Assembly (NCBI GenBank): GCA_963745675.1
Contig: CAVUYM010000008.1
Location: 310,001-374,000 of the forward strand
DNA: 64,000 bases
From: JAUIIK01 sp963745675
GTDB lineage: Bacteria; Chloroflexota; Chloroflexia; Thermomicrobiales; CFX8
Reading direction: 5' to 3'
Part shown: in pieces, positions 1 through 9,713 of the stretch
Numbering within the stretch: the stretch's first letter is position 1
How the letters are laid out: the number at the start of each line of letters is the position of its first letter
Position numbers and translations under genes: made by a program
Notes under the pieces: model-generated
What the model was told of the DNA's origin: nothing
The model's database searches: none
What the model saw: only the letters and a program-made list of their open reading frames with translations

Positions 1-323
1 CCGCCAATATCGCTCATACAATCCGGTACCTGGGCTTCGAGCGCCGTCACTCGCGCCTCGATATCAATGACCGTTCCGGACGCGGCCCATTCGACCAGAG
101 TTTCGTAGGGTGTGCAGTTCGGCGCCTGGCCCGGCGTCATGATGCGTGCCTGAGTGGTATAGCGATTTATGCAGGCATGGATATTGTCATTCGCATCGTG
201 TGTCGCACCGGCATCCATCACTTGTGTGGCGAGGATGAATCCGCCGAAAAACAGAACCGCTCCAATGACCAACCCCAGTATCAGTCCGCCGGTCTGGTCA
301 ACTGCCAACTTTGCAACCCGCAT
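1..323 (-). CDS. Membrane-anchored protein of unknown function, 3' truncated by the window edge
   Basis: A reading frame starts at the ATG at 323 (complement) and stays open to base 1, so only about the first 107 residues are visible. The start follows a good ribosome site (GAAGGAGACCT directly before ATG). The protein begins MRVAKLAVDQTGG and has one strong hydrophobic segment at about residues 13-33 (LILGLVIGAVLFFGGFILA), followed by a polar, presumably exported part with three cysteines (CINRY, NCTPYE, PDCMSD). This looks like a signal anchor or single-pass membrane protein. I recognise no family. A short coiled stretch (IDIEARVTALEAQV) follows the second cysteine. Confidence 0.6.
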   Translation of the reverse strand, partial: MRVAKLAVDQTGGLILGLVIGAVLFFGGFILATQVMDAGATHDANDNIHACINRYTTQARIMTPGQAPNCTPYETLVEWAASGTVIDIEARVTALEAQVPDCMSDIG

Positions 324-501
324 AGGTCTCCTTCTCCCGCTCGAAAACGTTTGCACTGTACGAACAATCATAGACCGCATGATCTACAGCGTATCGAACC
401 ATAGATATGGCTTTTCCCCCCGCAATGATCTTAACGATAGTTCGGCAGTGTTCAAAGCTTGTGATTCACTCCGGAATCAGGACGTAATGGCGGGATCGCG
501 G

Positions 502-2159
502 CTACTGGCCTGGCAGGTGATCGTTCAATGCAAGAATCGCCTCAAGCGCTGCGTCGCGATTTTCTCGATAGGCGGTGAAGGTCGGTGGGAGATACATCAG
601 CGGAGCGATCCAGGTGCGGTTGTCGGTCGGCCAGGAGCTCTGCCAGTACAGGTCGGAGACATTCAGCGTCAACTTGCTATAGGGCAATTCGATCGGGATC
701 GTCTCGCCGAAGAAGTTCGGGCTTGCGCCGGTCGGCTCGCCTACGAAGATCGCTTCGGTATGGCGTTCGATCAGACTGGAAAAGTTCTGAGCGGCCGAGA
801 AGGTCCGCCGTCCGGTGATGACGAATAGCCGTCCACGCTGGTTGATCCTGTTGCCGATCAGCCGGTGGAGGAATGGCATCTCCAGGAAGGTGTTGCCGCC
901 GTTGTTGCAGCGCAGATCAATGACGAGCTTCTGGACGGGATGATCGTCGATGAAGCGGAAGAGCCGCTCGGTAAATGCGCCGAAACTTTCGCTCGCTGAA
1001 TCCCTGACGCGATTGAACTGGAAGTAGACCGTCTCTTCGTCTTGCAGGTACTCGAACCAGTAGTAGGCGGCCTGGTTGCGGATGTAGCGTGGTAATGGCG
1101 CTTCGAGCGTGTTCGGGAAGAAGTTCCAGCCGGCCGGATAGGGGAAGCTGTAGTACAGCTCGTCGGTGCTCAGATTCTTGCCTGCAGAGACGGTAACTAC
1201 CTCTTCTCGCCCGTCCGCGTTTTGGATCTTGAGATCAACCTGATCGGGACTCGGGATCAGTCCAAGTGCGTGAACGATTGGCAGTTCTCGAATCAGGTAG
1301 GGAATCTTGAGCTTGATCCAGGAATCGCTGTCCCGTGGAATGGTCGGGGTAAATACATCGATGATCTCGGCTATGCCAGTGTCGCCAAACTGCAGCACCC
1401 GGCTGCCGAGGAGGTCGGCGTGCTCGGGCGTGCTTGCGATGATGAACAAGCCTTCCTCGAACAGATAGAACTGCAGTGGCAGCGTCGCCGGCGCGAGCGG
1501 ATGGTCGTCGGCAAAGGAAGCGCTAGCGTGACCGTCGCCGAGCAAGGTGAGGATGCGCCGCATCTCGACGAGGATCTCATATTCGCTCAGCTGTGGGATA
1601 TCCTCATTCAACTTCGCAACAGCCGCGTCGAAATCGCTCTCCGACACCAGCCGCCAGGGATGGAAGGCTTTGCGCTTGATCTCACGAGAGAAGAATGCCA
1701 GGTCGAAGCGCCAGCCTTCGTCGCGTGACAGCGCTTCGGCATCGACTAGTCCGACGAGGTCGCGAAAGCGTTGGTCGTCGTGGAGCGACTCGAAGTTTCG
1801 TCAATCTGTGCCAGTTTCAGGTTGCGATAACCAAGCTCGAAGGCACGCTCAAGCCAGTCTAGTGCTTCATCAAACTGCTCGTCGTGGGCGTGGCAGCGAG
1901 CAATCTGGAATGCCGTGTCGAATGGAAAGCCCGCGCCGAGATCGAGTGCCTCATAGTAGGCCGCGATGGCGGACAGATAGTTTTCCGCCCGATACTCTGC
2001 GTCGCCGAGCGCCAGCCAGAAATCCGCCCGTGTTGGATTGCTTGCTACAACGGTTTCCCAGAGTGAAATGGCGGCGTCCCATTCTTCCCGGGCACTTGCC
2101 TCGCGAGCCTGCATCAGCGTGCGCAGGAATGTGGCCGGTTGTAGCGTGGAGTCGGTCAT
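502..2159 (-). CDS. TPR-S41 family peptidase (one frameshift near 1795)
   Basis: The reading starts at the ATG at 2159, which follows AGGAGGAGC, with MTDSTLQPATFLRTL. The first 120 residues or so carry two to three TPR-like helical repeats (WDAAISLWETVVASNPTRAD, YLSAIAAYYEALDLG, FDEALDWLERAFELGYRNL). Near 1795 the frame changes and the protein continues FESLHDDQRFRDLVGL, then a C-terminal S41 (tail-specific protease-like) domain in the frame that ends at 502. S41 signs are the GDGHASASF strand, LVIDLRCNNGGNT, the region of the catalytic serine (GRRTFSAAQNF) and VGEPTGASPNFFGE. The lysine usual in Tsp-type enzymes is not obvious. Continuity of the two parts is inferred from the fused architecture I associate with Chloroflexota proteins. 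Probably a peptidase of unknown substrate; no signal peptide is visible at this start. Confidence 0.8.
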
Positions 2160-2193
2160 CGAATGCTCCTCCTGTCCATCTGGTTGCCGCGTC

Positions 2194-3690
2194 CTAAGCC
2201 TCCCACTCCATATCCGGGTCGAGCGGGAAGATCGGACGGCGGAGGTGCTGGAAGTCAAAGCGCGACCAGTTGGGCGTCGAAAGTCCGGGCGCGTCGACTT
2301 CGACGATCTCTTTGACCAGCGGCGTGAAGTCGGCCCGGTAATGGACGCTCGATTTGATCACGACGATCTGCCTTTTCGTCGGCTCGATGCCGACCGAGCG
2401 CAAGCTGTTCGCGTCGTTGGCGGCGTGGCGTAGCGTCGTGCAGACGACTTCGATGCCGCCTCGCCCACCGATCTCGAGGACGGCGGTTAATCCCAGCTCC
2501 GTCGTCGAGCCGGTGCCGAGCGGGCCGTCGTTGGTGTAGTGGCCATCGGTCAAGGCTCTAACGTAGGCGCTCGTTTCGATCGGCGCGCCGTGGAGGTCAT
2601 CAACCTTGCCGCCGATGCGGGCCTGGATCGTCGCGCCAATGCCAGCTTCGGCCGCTTGCTCCACCGTCTCCGGGTCGAACATCAACGCCAGCGCTGTCGA
2701 GCGTGCATTCCTTGCTATCAGTTCGCGGAGAATTTCGGTGCCATCGCAGGATGTACCGGCGCCGGGGTTGTCGGCGACGTCGGCCAGCAGGATTGGTCCC
2801 TCGGCTTCCATCGCGTACTTCACCGCGTCGGGAATCGACATCGGCGTGGCCTGGAAGTCCTGGCGCCGATCCCATGCGAACTGCGCCAGCTCGCGGACAC
2901 ATTGCTCGGCAAGATCCGGGTCGTTGTCAGTTGCGACGTAAGCGGCCATTCCGGTTTGAGGGATGTCGGCATAGGGGAAGCCGCAAGTGATCGTCGCCGT
3001 CAGAACGCCCGGCCGCGATTCGATCTCGTGACACAGCGCCAGCCAGTCGGTCATCTGTGGCGTGCCGGAGAATTGCGCCGTCAGATTGGCGAGGACCGGA
3101 ATCTGGCGAAATGCGGATGTCGGCTGGATCTCCTTATTCACGATCCTGGCAAGCAGATGGGTCAGTTCGACGGCGCGATCATAGACATCGATGTGGGGGT
3201 AGGTGTCGTAACCGACCATGATGTCGACCAGGTCGATCGACTCGGGCGAGATATTGGCGTGCAGATCAAGCTCCATGACGACCGGCATGTCTGGCCCGAC
3301 GAGCTCTCGCACCCGTCGAAGATACTCACCTTCGCCATCATCGATGCCTTCAATCACCATCGCGCCATGCAGGCCAAGCAGCAGGCCATCGATGGGTCCG
3401 CTTGCGAGCGCCGCTTCGAGATCGTCGAGCGTATCGGCGATCTGCTCGTCCCATGCTTCGCGGGTAACGGCGTCGGAGGGCATGGCGAAGGAGTGAATCG
3501 TCGGCACCAGTTCGATGCCAAGTTCGGAGGCCGCGTCGATGAAGCCACCGATAGCGGTTTTCGTGCCTGTCGATTCATCCAACAGCGCCTGTCCGCGCGC
3601 GTAATGGTTTTCTCTGAAGCGTTCGATGCTCGCTGGAATTGGGGAGAAGGTATTCGTCTCGTGGTTGATGCCGCCGACCAGAAATCTCAC
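2194..3690 (-). CDS. M81 family metallopeptidase (MlrC / microcystinase-like)
   Basis: The 498-residue protein begins MRFLVGGINHETNTFSP, the characteristic start of the M81 (MlrC) family. Family landmarks follow in order: LLLGLHGAMV, the metal-binding VMELDLHANIS segment (Asp and His), VGYDTYPHID (second His), and the C-terminal domain around LLADVADNPGAGTSCDGTEI. Characterised MlrC enzymes linearise or degrade cyclic peptides such as microcystin; most homologues in environmental bacteria have unknown peptide substrates, so the substrate here is open. No signal peptide; likely cytoplasmic. The stop lies 35 bases before the start of the TPR-S41 peptidase gene, so the two are probably co-transcribed. 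Confidence 0.88.
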   Translation of the reverse strand: MRFLVGGINHETNTFSPIPASIERFRENHYARGQALLDESTGTKTAIGGFIDAASELGIELVPTIHSFAMPSDAVTREAWDEQIADTLDDLEAALASGPIDGLLLGLHGAMVIEGIDDGEGEYLRRVRELVGPDMPVVMELDLHANISPESIDLVDIMVGYDTYPHIDVYDRAVELTHLLARIVNKEIQPTSAFRQIPVLANLTAQFSGTPQMTDWLALCHEIESRPGVLTATITCGFPYADIPQTGMAAYVATDNDPDLAEQCVRELAQFAWDRRQDFQATPMSIPDAVKYAMEAEGPILLADVADNPGAGTSCDGTEILRELIARNARSTALALMFDPETVEQAAEAGIGATIQARIGGKVDDLHGAPIETSAYVRALTDGHYTNDGPLGTGSTTELGLTAVLEIGGRGGIEVVCTTLRHAANDANSLRSVGIEPTKRQIVVIKSSVHYRADFTPLVKEIVEVDAPGLSTPNWSRFDFQHLRRPIFPLDPDMEWEA

Positions 3691-3781
3691 TTCGGTTCTC
3701 CGATCAAGAAATAGCTCGTCTAATAGGTGGAGACTAGCATGGTGGCCATCGATCCCGAAGAAGGGCTGAATCTCGGAGACA

Positions 3782-6329
3782 TCAACCGTCCTGCCGGTTC
3801 TTATGGAGCCAGCTCAGACCGTAGATCATCTCGCGTGTTCGCTCCGCTACTGAAGCGGGATCTACCTGCAAGCGAGCAACGCCGGTTTCGATTGCAGCTC
3901 CGGCAACGGCGGCGGCAACGGCGGGCGCTACACGGAGGTCGAGAGCCTCGGGGATAATGTAGTGGGGCGCCAACTCGTCGCTTGTCACTAGTTCGGCTAT
4001 CGCCGTTGCGGCGGCGACCTTCATTTCCTGGTTTATGCTCGATGCCCGTGTATCGAGAGCGCCACGGAACACGCCCGGAAATGCCAGTGAATTGTTGACC
4101 TGATTGGGATAATCGGAGCGCCCGGTTGCCGTTACCAGAGCGCCAGCCGATGTTGCCAGCTCTGGCGCAATCTCCGGGACCGGGTTTGCCAGGGCAAACA
4201 CGATAGGGTCACTGTTCATCGACTCGACGTGTGTCGCAGTGAGTATTCCAGGTGCCGAGAGGCCAATGAAGACATCAGCACCGCGCAATGCAGTGGCGAG
4301 ATCCCCGCGCAGACCTTTCTGGTTGCATTCAGCGGCAATCTGCTCCTTGACAGGGTTCATGCCCGAACGCCGATCTCGGTGGATAACCCCGTGACGGTCG
4401 CAGACGATCAGATCGCCGATGCCGAACTCCAGGAGCAGCCTGCCGACCGAGATACCGGCCGCGCCGGCACCGTTAATCACTACCTGGGCATTTTCAAATG
4501 CCGTCCCCCGCAATTTCAGCGCATTGATCAGCGCCGCAAGCACGACTACTGCTGTGCCGTGCTGATCGTCATGGAAGACGGGCAGGTCCAAGTTGCTCGC
4601 TGAGCAGTCGTTCGACTTCGAAACAGCGTGGGGCAGAAATGTCTTCTAGATTGATCGCTCCGAACGAGGGCGCGATATTTCTGACGATGTCGGCGATCTT
4701 GCCAGGGTCCCGTTCGTTGACGCAGATCGGAAAGGCCTCAACTCCTGCAAGTGCCTGGAAGAGAACCGCTTTACCTTCCATGACCGGTAGTGCAGCCCGG
4801 GCACCAATGTCGCCCAGACCAAGAACCGCGGAACCATCTGTGACGATTGCGACCACGTTGCCCTTGATCGTCAGTTCGTAGACGCTCATCGGATCTTCAC
4901 GAATCTGGGCCGCTGGAGCGAGCGCCGCTGGTGGCAGGTAGAGCATGTTCAAGATGTGGTGATCTTTGATCGGGATCTTCGAGCGCACCTCGAGGATCCC
5001 GCCGTGACGGCGACGCAATCCAAGCGATCCCTCTTCAGGGTCGCCTTGCTCCACCCCGGTATCTGCTGTGAGTAGTGAGAGTGGATGCAGCACCCCTTCG
5101 TATACATACTGGTGGGTGCGCTTGGCGACACTTTCAGGGCTTACTTTTCGGCGAGATTCACCAGTTTCGTTGGCCGCTTCTACAACCACGGCCGCAATCG
5201 TTGAGGCAACACGAAAGTCAAATATGTGTGGCACGATGTTATGCCGGTGGAGGTCCTCCTCCGGTACGAGCCCGGCAAGTGCGCGGGCCGCGCCAAGTAG
5301 CATGCGCAATCGGATATTGCGCGCGCCACTATCGAGCAGGCCACGGAATACGCCGGGGAAGACCAGCGATATATCCATCTGGTTGGGAAAGTCGGAACGA
5401 CCGGTAGCGACCACCGCTGCGCCAGCGTCGGCTGCGACGAGAGGCTCGATTTCCGGGTCTGGAATCGAAAGCGCCATCACGATTGGATCTGCCGCCATAG
5501 ACCGGATCATGTCAGCAGTGACGATCCCGCCAGTACTCAGTCCGATAAAAGCATCGGCGCCAATCAGCATTTCGGCCAGACTGCCGCTTCGCTGTGCGCG
5601 ATTCGTCTCTTTCGCCAGGTAGGATTTGGCCCAGTTCATCCCGTGCGGGCGCCCAGGGTAGATCGCCCCCGAACTGTCGCAGGCTACGAGCGAGTTGACA
5701 CCGGCAAGCCGCAACAGCCGTGCTACGCCAATTCCCGATACTCCCGCACCGGCGACAACCACATTGAGATCTTCCAGTTTCCGGCCAGTCACTTTCGCAG
5801 CGTTGATGAGCCCTCCGAGAACGAGGATTCCTGCGCCGTGATACTGGTTGGAGAAGACGGGAAGTGTCGACGCCTTCTCGAGATGGTCTGCGATCGTAAA
5901 GGCCCGCGGCGTGCTGATATCGTCAATACAGAATGCCCCAAACGTTGGCGAGAGTGCATTGACCGTGTTGACGATCTCGAATGGATCGAGCTGGTCGAGA
6001 CAGATCGGGAACGCGTCGATACCGGCGAAGGTCTTGAAGAGCACGCTCTTGCTCTCGAGAATCGGCAGCGCCGCCTCAGGCGGACCTCCTGCACGACCAA
6101 AGAGATCTGACCCGTCGGTCACCATTGCGACCGTGTTGCCTCGGGAAGTGATATCGAAGGCGGCTTCCGGGTGCTGTACGATCTCCATGCAAGCATCGGC
6201 GACACCAGGCGTGTAGATCTGGCCCAGGATGGAGCGGTCGCGAATTGGGACCTTGCTTCCGACTCCTATCAGTCCACGATATCGTCGGCGGTAATCAAGC
6301 CCCTCTTCGCTATCTTCGATAACGTACAA
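3782..6329 (-). CDS. Double-length malic enzyme: two malic enzyme modules in one chain (one frameshift near 4585)
   Basis: The gene starts at TTG 6329, preceded by GGAG five bases away. Module 1 (about residues 10-420) has YTPGVADAC, ITSRGNTVAMVTDGS, a retained lysine in ESKSVLFK and a Rossmann motif VVVAGAGVSGIGVARLL, but the two metal-ligand motifs read CIDDIS and FSNQYHGAG. Module 2 (from about residue 434) has VLGLGDIGARAALPVMEGKAVLF, NLEDISAPRCF, then after a one-base frameshift PVFHDDQHGTAVV and VVINGAGAAGISVGRLL, ending at 3782; its first catalytic loop reads LYLPPAALAP instead of YTPGVA. Malic enzymes decarboxylate malate oxidatively to pyruvate with NAD(P)+. Normal bacterial members have about 400 residues (or 750 with a PTA domain), so a tandem of two malic domains is unusual. 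Module 2 has intact metal ligands; module 1 does not. Confidence 0.85.
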
Positions 6330-6711
6330 GTCGACTCCAAGCTCTTAGCGTTACTACTCTATTAACTGTTCATTATGTCGCCAGAGATTGGAATCCCACA
6401 ATTGGAAATCTCCAGCACGAACTGTCTATTCTAATCCACACCTTATCAGTCCCGACCGTTCGTCTCGCGGTAGACGAAGGAATTAGCAGCGCCGCGATGA
6501 TCAGCTGACAGCTTCGTGAGTCATTCGGTTGTCGTTGATACCGCGTGTCATGCATCGTCTTTCTGTGCGACGCAACGTACCGCCGGAGTCTGTCACGGGA
6601 AGCGGCGCTTGGCCTGAATAGAGCGGCTCGACCCTGTGAGTATTGCACTCGCGGAGCTTCCATATGAACGAGTGGGTAGCAAAGAAAGACAGTTGCGAGT
6701 CTTTGCAGGAT
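6330..6711. other. Intergenic stretch without a supported gene
   Basis: About 380 bases between the malic enzyme start and the end of the MFS gene. The open frames seen here give low-complexity Arg/Ser/Cys-rich translations with no recognisable motif. Being upstream of the malic enzyme gene, its right-to-left promoter is expected here, but I could not point to a convincing pair of hexamers. Confidence 0.4.
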
Positions 6712-8097
6712 CTACGCGTTACGCAGTGCGGGCTTCTTTGGCGCTCGCCAGACGACAAGGGCTGCCCCGAGCGGGAAGAACGGCATTGCGAATCCTAGGG
6801 CCGGGTAGCCGCCGAGGCTCAGGATTGCGCCACTCAATGCGACGCCCAGCGCAATGCCGAAGCCGATGATCGAGGTGAGGAAGGTCATCGTCGTTGCCGC
6901 GCCGCCAGTCGTTGCATTGGCCAGCAGCGACGTGTGGCTGGTGAAACTGAGCCCGCCGGTAAAGGTGGTCAAAGCGACGATGCAGACGACAGCCAGCGCC
7001 GGCACCTGGATCGTGTAGATCAGAAACCAACCGCAGCCAAGGCCGGCGGTGGTCGCTACATAGACCGACTCCAGCCGCCAACGTGCCAGCCAGCGCCCTC
7101 CGGCTGCGAGATTGCCGAGAAAAATACCGATACCCGACGCAGTGAGAGCGAAGCCGATCTGTTGCAGCGACAGACCGTGCACATTCTCATAGAAGGCTCC
7201 GATATAGATCATTGGACCGGCAAAGCCGATCGCTCGCAACACCGCTGCCAGATACAGGCGACGCATCAGTGAACTGGCGAAAATTGGCTGGTAAATCGCT
7301 TTCAACGAAGGGTGCACGATATCTCGCGCTTTTTCACCTGCAGCGTCTGGAAGTCTCCGTATCGTCAGCACCAGTGCCAGCGCAAGCATGAGCGCGACGA
7401 AGACGAATGAACCGCGCCAGAGAGTCAGCGCGGCGACTGCCGTAAGAATCGGTGCTCCGAGAATTCCAGCCGAGGTGTTCGTCGCCTGGGTGACGCTAAA
7501 AGCTCGCCGCCGGTTATCGCCGCTATAACGGGTCGCGACGAGTCCGAAGACGACGCCATTGATCATCGAGATGCCGACCCCGCCGACGAGGGCTGCCCCG
7601 AGCAGCATCGGGTAGGTCTGGGCGCTGGCGAAGAGCAGCGCGGCCGCGACGCCGATACCTAGCCCGGCGACGATACAAGGCCGGAAGCCGTAGCGGTCGG
7701 CAAGCGGACCCGAAAACAGGCTTCCGATCCCCATCATGAGGAGCGACATCGTCGATACCTGACCGACGAGGGCAACCGAGGTCCCCAGATCCTCAGCAAT
7801 CGTCGCAACGAAGGGGACGAAGGCTTGTCCCCATAGCCCTCCCAGAAAGAGCGGTAGACAAAGCGGCAGGAACTCGCCGAACTTGAATTCCACCTCTCTG
7901 GCCGCTGCCGGAGCGATTGCGACCGCCGTGCCGCTATCCGCCACGGCGCGACCGTCTCGTCGAGGGTAACGTTTGCAGAATATCGGGCGATGAGCATCGT
8001 TCGGAAGCATTTCATGTAGGCCAAGGACGAACTCAGCCGGAACGGTAGCAGGGACAGGTCTCGAATGTCTATTGTGTGCCCTCACTACACTTTGCAC
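6712..8097 (-). CDS. Major facilitator superfamily transporter
   Basis: The translation is a typical 12-helix MFS permease of about 400 residues, with an N-terminal extension of about 60 polar residues that may be an artefact of an early start; the membrane part starts near FGEFLPLCLPLFLGGLWGQ. The loop between helices 2 and 3 carries motif A (SGPLADRYGFRP). Helices alternate regularly with short loops, and a longer central loop (RRLPDAAGEKARDIVHPS) separates the two halves. The substrate cannot be read from the sequence; drug or metabolite efflux is the usual role of such proteins. A start at an internal codon nearer to 7900 is more likely than the one at 8097. Confidence 0.8.
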   Translation of the reverse strand: MQSVVRAHNRHSRPVPATVPAEFVLGLHEMLPNDAHRPIFCKRYPRRDGRAVADSGTAVAIAPAAAREVEFKFGEFLPLCLPLFLGGLWGQAFVPFVATIAEDLGTSVALVGQVSTMSLLMMGIGSLFSGPLADRYGFRPCIVAGLGIGVAAALLFASAQTYPMLLGAALVGGVGISMINGVVFGLVATRYSGDNRRRAFSVTQATNTSAGILGAPILTAVAALTLWRGSFVFVALMLALALVLTIRRLPDAAGEKARDIVHPSLKAIYQPIFASSLMRRLYLAAVLRAIGFAGPMIYIGAFYENVHGLSLQQIGFALTASGIGIFLGNLAAGGRWLARWRLESVYVATTAGLGCGWFLIYTIQVPALAVVCIVALTTFTGGLSFTSHTSLLANATTGGAATTMTFLTSIIGFGIALGVALSGAILSLGGYPALGFAMPFFPLGAALVVWRAPKKPALRNA

Positions 8098-8207
8098 TTG
8101 CCCGCTGCATCGAGAATGAGGCCTTTGTCGCTGAAAAGCCAGGTATTCCTTCCGACTTCGAGAGAGCCCCTGTCTCGGTTTCGGCCGAAACAGGACTGAT
8201 TACAGGC

Positions 8208-8236
8208 TTGACGAACCTGGAAAAGGATTAGAATAT
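8208..8236 (+). promoter_or_regulatory. Candidate promoter for the ubiquitin-like / DUF4132 pair
   Basis: TTGACG at 8208-8213 and GAATAT at 8231-8236 are separated by 17 bases, a normal sigma-70-type spacing. The gene that follows starts at GTG 8281 with AGGAGG six bases upstream. Just before the promoter lies a short palindrome (TTTCGGCCGAAA at about 8179-8190) flanked by CCTGT/ACAGG, which could be an operator or the end of a hairpin. Confidence 0.45.
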
Positions 8237-8280
8237 ATGTTCGACTACAAGTCACGGGCCAGAGTTCACAGGAGGTTGAA

Positions 8281-8673
8281 GTGGCAATAGTATCGGTCAT
8301 CGATGAAACGACGGCTGGCGACCGCTCGCAGGGACTGACCCTTGAGTTCCTGTCCGAGAAGGTGTCGGTGCGAGAGCTCATCCGCAGTCGTGTCTATCAG
8401 GAAGTCACCGAACACAACGCCCGCCAGGCACTTAGCCGCGTGCCGTTGGTGCAGCCAACTCCCGATGAACGAGCCCTGAATAGTAAGGATGTGTCGCTGG
8501 GTAAACGCGTGGATTGGGAGCGGCAGTTCGAGCTGGCGCTACGCGCCTTCGAGAGCAACGGTTTCCTTCTCTTTGCCGGCGCCACGCAGCTCGTTGATCT
8601 GGATGAGGAAATCGAGCTTCGCCACGACACGGAAATCACCTTCTTGCGGCTCGTCCCGCTCGTAGGCGGATAG
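8281..8673 (+). CDS. Small ubiquitin-like (beta-grasp) protein with C-terminal Gly-Gly
   Basis: A 130-residue protein with GTG start and an excellent ribosome site. By eye it fits a beta-grasp fold: strand IVSVIDE (3-8), strand LTLEFLSE (19-26), a helix SVRELIRSRVYQEVTEHNA (29-47), an insertion with a second helix (WERQFELALRAFESNGF, 79-95), strand FLLFA (95-99), then DLDEEIEL and a final strand EITFLRLVPLVGG that ends exactly at the stop codon. The last strand and free Gly-Gly resemble ThiS, MoaD and ubiquitin tails, where the diglycine is adenylated by an E1-like enzyme. The next gene, a DUF4132 protein, starts within about 12 bases of the stop, so they form one unit. I recall similar small proteins beside DUF4132 genes in other bacteria, but the beta-grasp reading is my inference. 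No E1-like enzyme is visible in the window. Confidence 0.7.
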   Translation: MAIVSVIDETTAGDRSQGLTLEFLSEKVSVRELIRSRVYQEVTEHNARQALSRVPLVQPTPDERALNSKDVSLGKRVDWERQFELALRAFESNGFLLFAGATQLVDLDEEIELRHDTEITFLRLVPLVGG

Positions 8674-8684
8674 GGGCCATGCCA

Positions 8685-9713
8685 TGGCCGTAACAATTGG
8701 ACTGGGAACTCGAAGATCGGATTGAGCTCAGTGCGATCGAATAACTACGCTGCCGGACTCTCTCGATCCTGCATCGCGGGAGGACGGCCAGACCGCAACC
8801 GCGCCAGAGAACTCCTCGCTGAGGTCGCTGGACGATGCAGCAGCGCAGCGAAGGGCAGGCGAGCCGCCAATACGCACTTCTTGGAGGTCGACTCGAACCG
8901 AGAGCTGTCTGATCTGGCATCCTGGCCGGGCGATCCTGAAGGCAGATCGCCCAGTTCAAGTGGCTGTCGTTCGTGACTGTTCTCGAACATGGGCTCCCCA
9001 CGCTGAGCATGGGGCTGGTCGATACTTGAGCGATACCTGGAGTGGCGGATTGCGGAGCTGCAACCAGTTTGCTGCGGCGCAATCTTGCCTACACGGATCG
9101 AGATATGCACTGGCTGCTCCAATGCATGCCCGTACAGATTTGAGGCGGATTGGCGTCTGCTGGGGTTCTGCCGTGTGAGCATCCGGGCCCTCTTGCGAGC
9201 ATTCAGCGCTGGACGAGGAGACGATCTTGCCGCCGGGAGCAATCGCATCGCTTGCAACTTTCGTTCGATATATCCTGGCAAACCACTATGACAGTGGCGG
9301 CGTCAAGAGCGCTGGCGTTGATCGCAGAACTGCTCGGTGAAGATGACAGACCGCCTCTGATTGACCCAGACGACGACTGGGGGCAGGAAGCTGATCAGAC
9401 ACTTTCTCTCGAGATTCCATCTGATCCGAAGGCCGCATATCTGGCGATTCTCGCTCACGCTGGCTCGATCCTGGGACTCGCCCAACGAAGACCTGGCAAC
9501 AGGAGATGGACGCTCACATGAACCGGATTGGTGAGCCCGGGTTTCGCGATCTCATCGCCGAGCTGATGGCTTGACTCCTCCAGCGTCCGACGCCGGGCAC
9601 GCAGTACCGACGAGCGGATGGTTCGAATACCCTCCTCCTGCATGACCAGAACGCAACACGTGATTTGCTGAAAGGGCTGGCCTGGGCATGCATCGCTCAG
9701 CTCTGATGGATCG
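8685..9713 (+). pseudogene. Broken 5' part of the DUF4132 gene (several frame breaks)
   Basis: No frame is open across this kilobase, yet pieces of a DUF4132 N-terminal region can be read in successive frames: a start MAVT at 8685, a piece with LLRRNLAYTDRDMHWLLQC near 9065-9120, PPGAIASLATFVRYILANHY near 9230-9290, then TVAASRALALIAELLGEDD to KAAYLAILAHAG (about 9292-9465), then KTWQQEMDAHMNRIGEPGF and LIAELM (about 9488-9570), then LLHDQNATRDLLKGLAWACI (about 9633-9695). At least five frame changes are needed to join these to the intact 3' part. Either the gene is decaying here or the local sequence is of poor quality. The remaining similarity at protein level in each frame favours sequence error or very recent decay. 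Confidence 0.6.

Noticed and set aside
2539..3714. Long plus-strand open frame of 391 codons opposite the M81 gene
   Set aside because: The translation has no motifs and is Arg/Gly-rich; the opposite strand encodes a full, well-matched M81 peptidase. It is an antisense shadow caused by codon bias.
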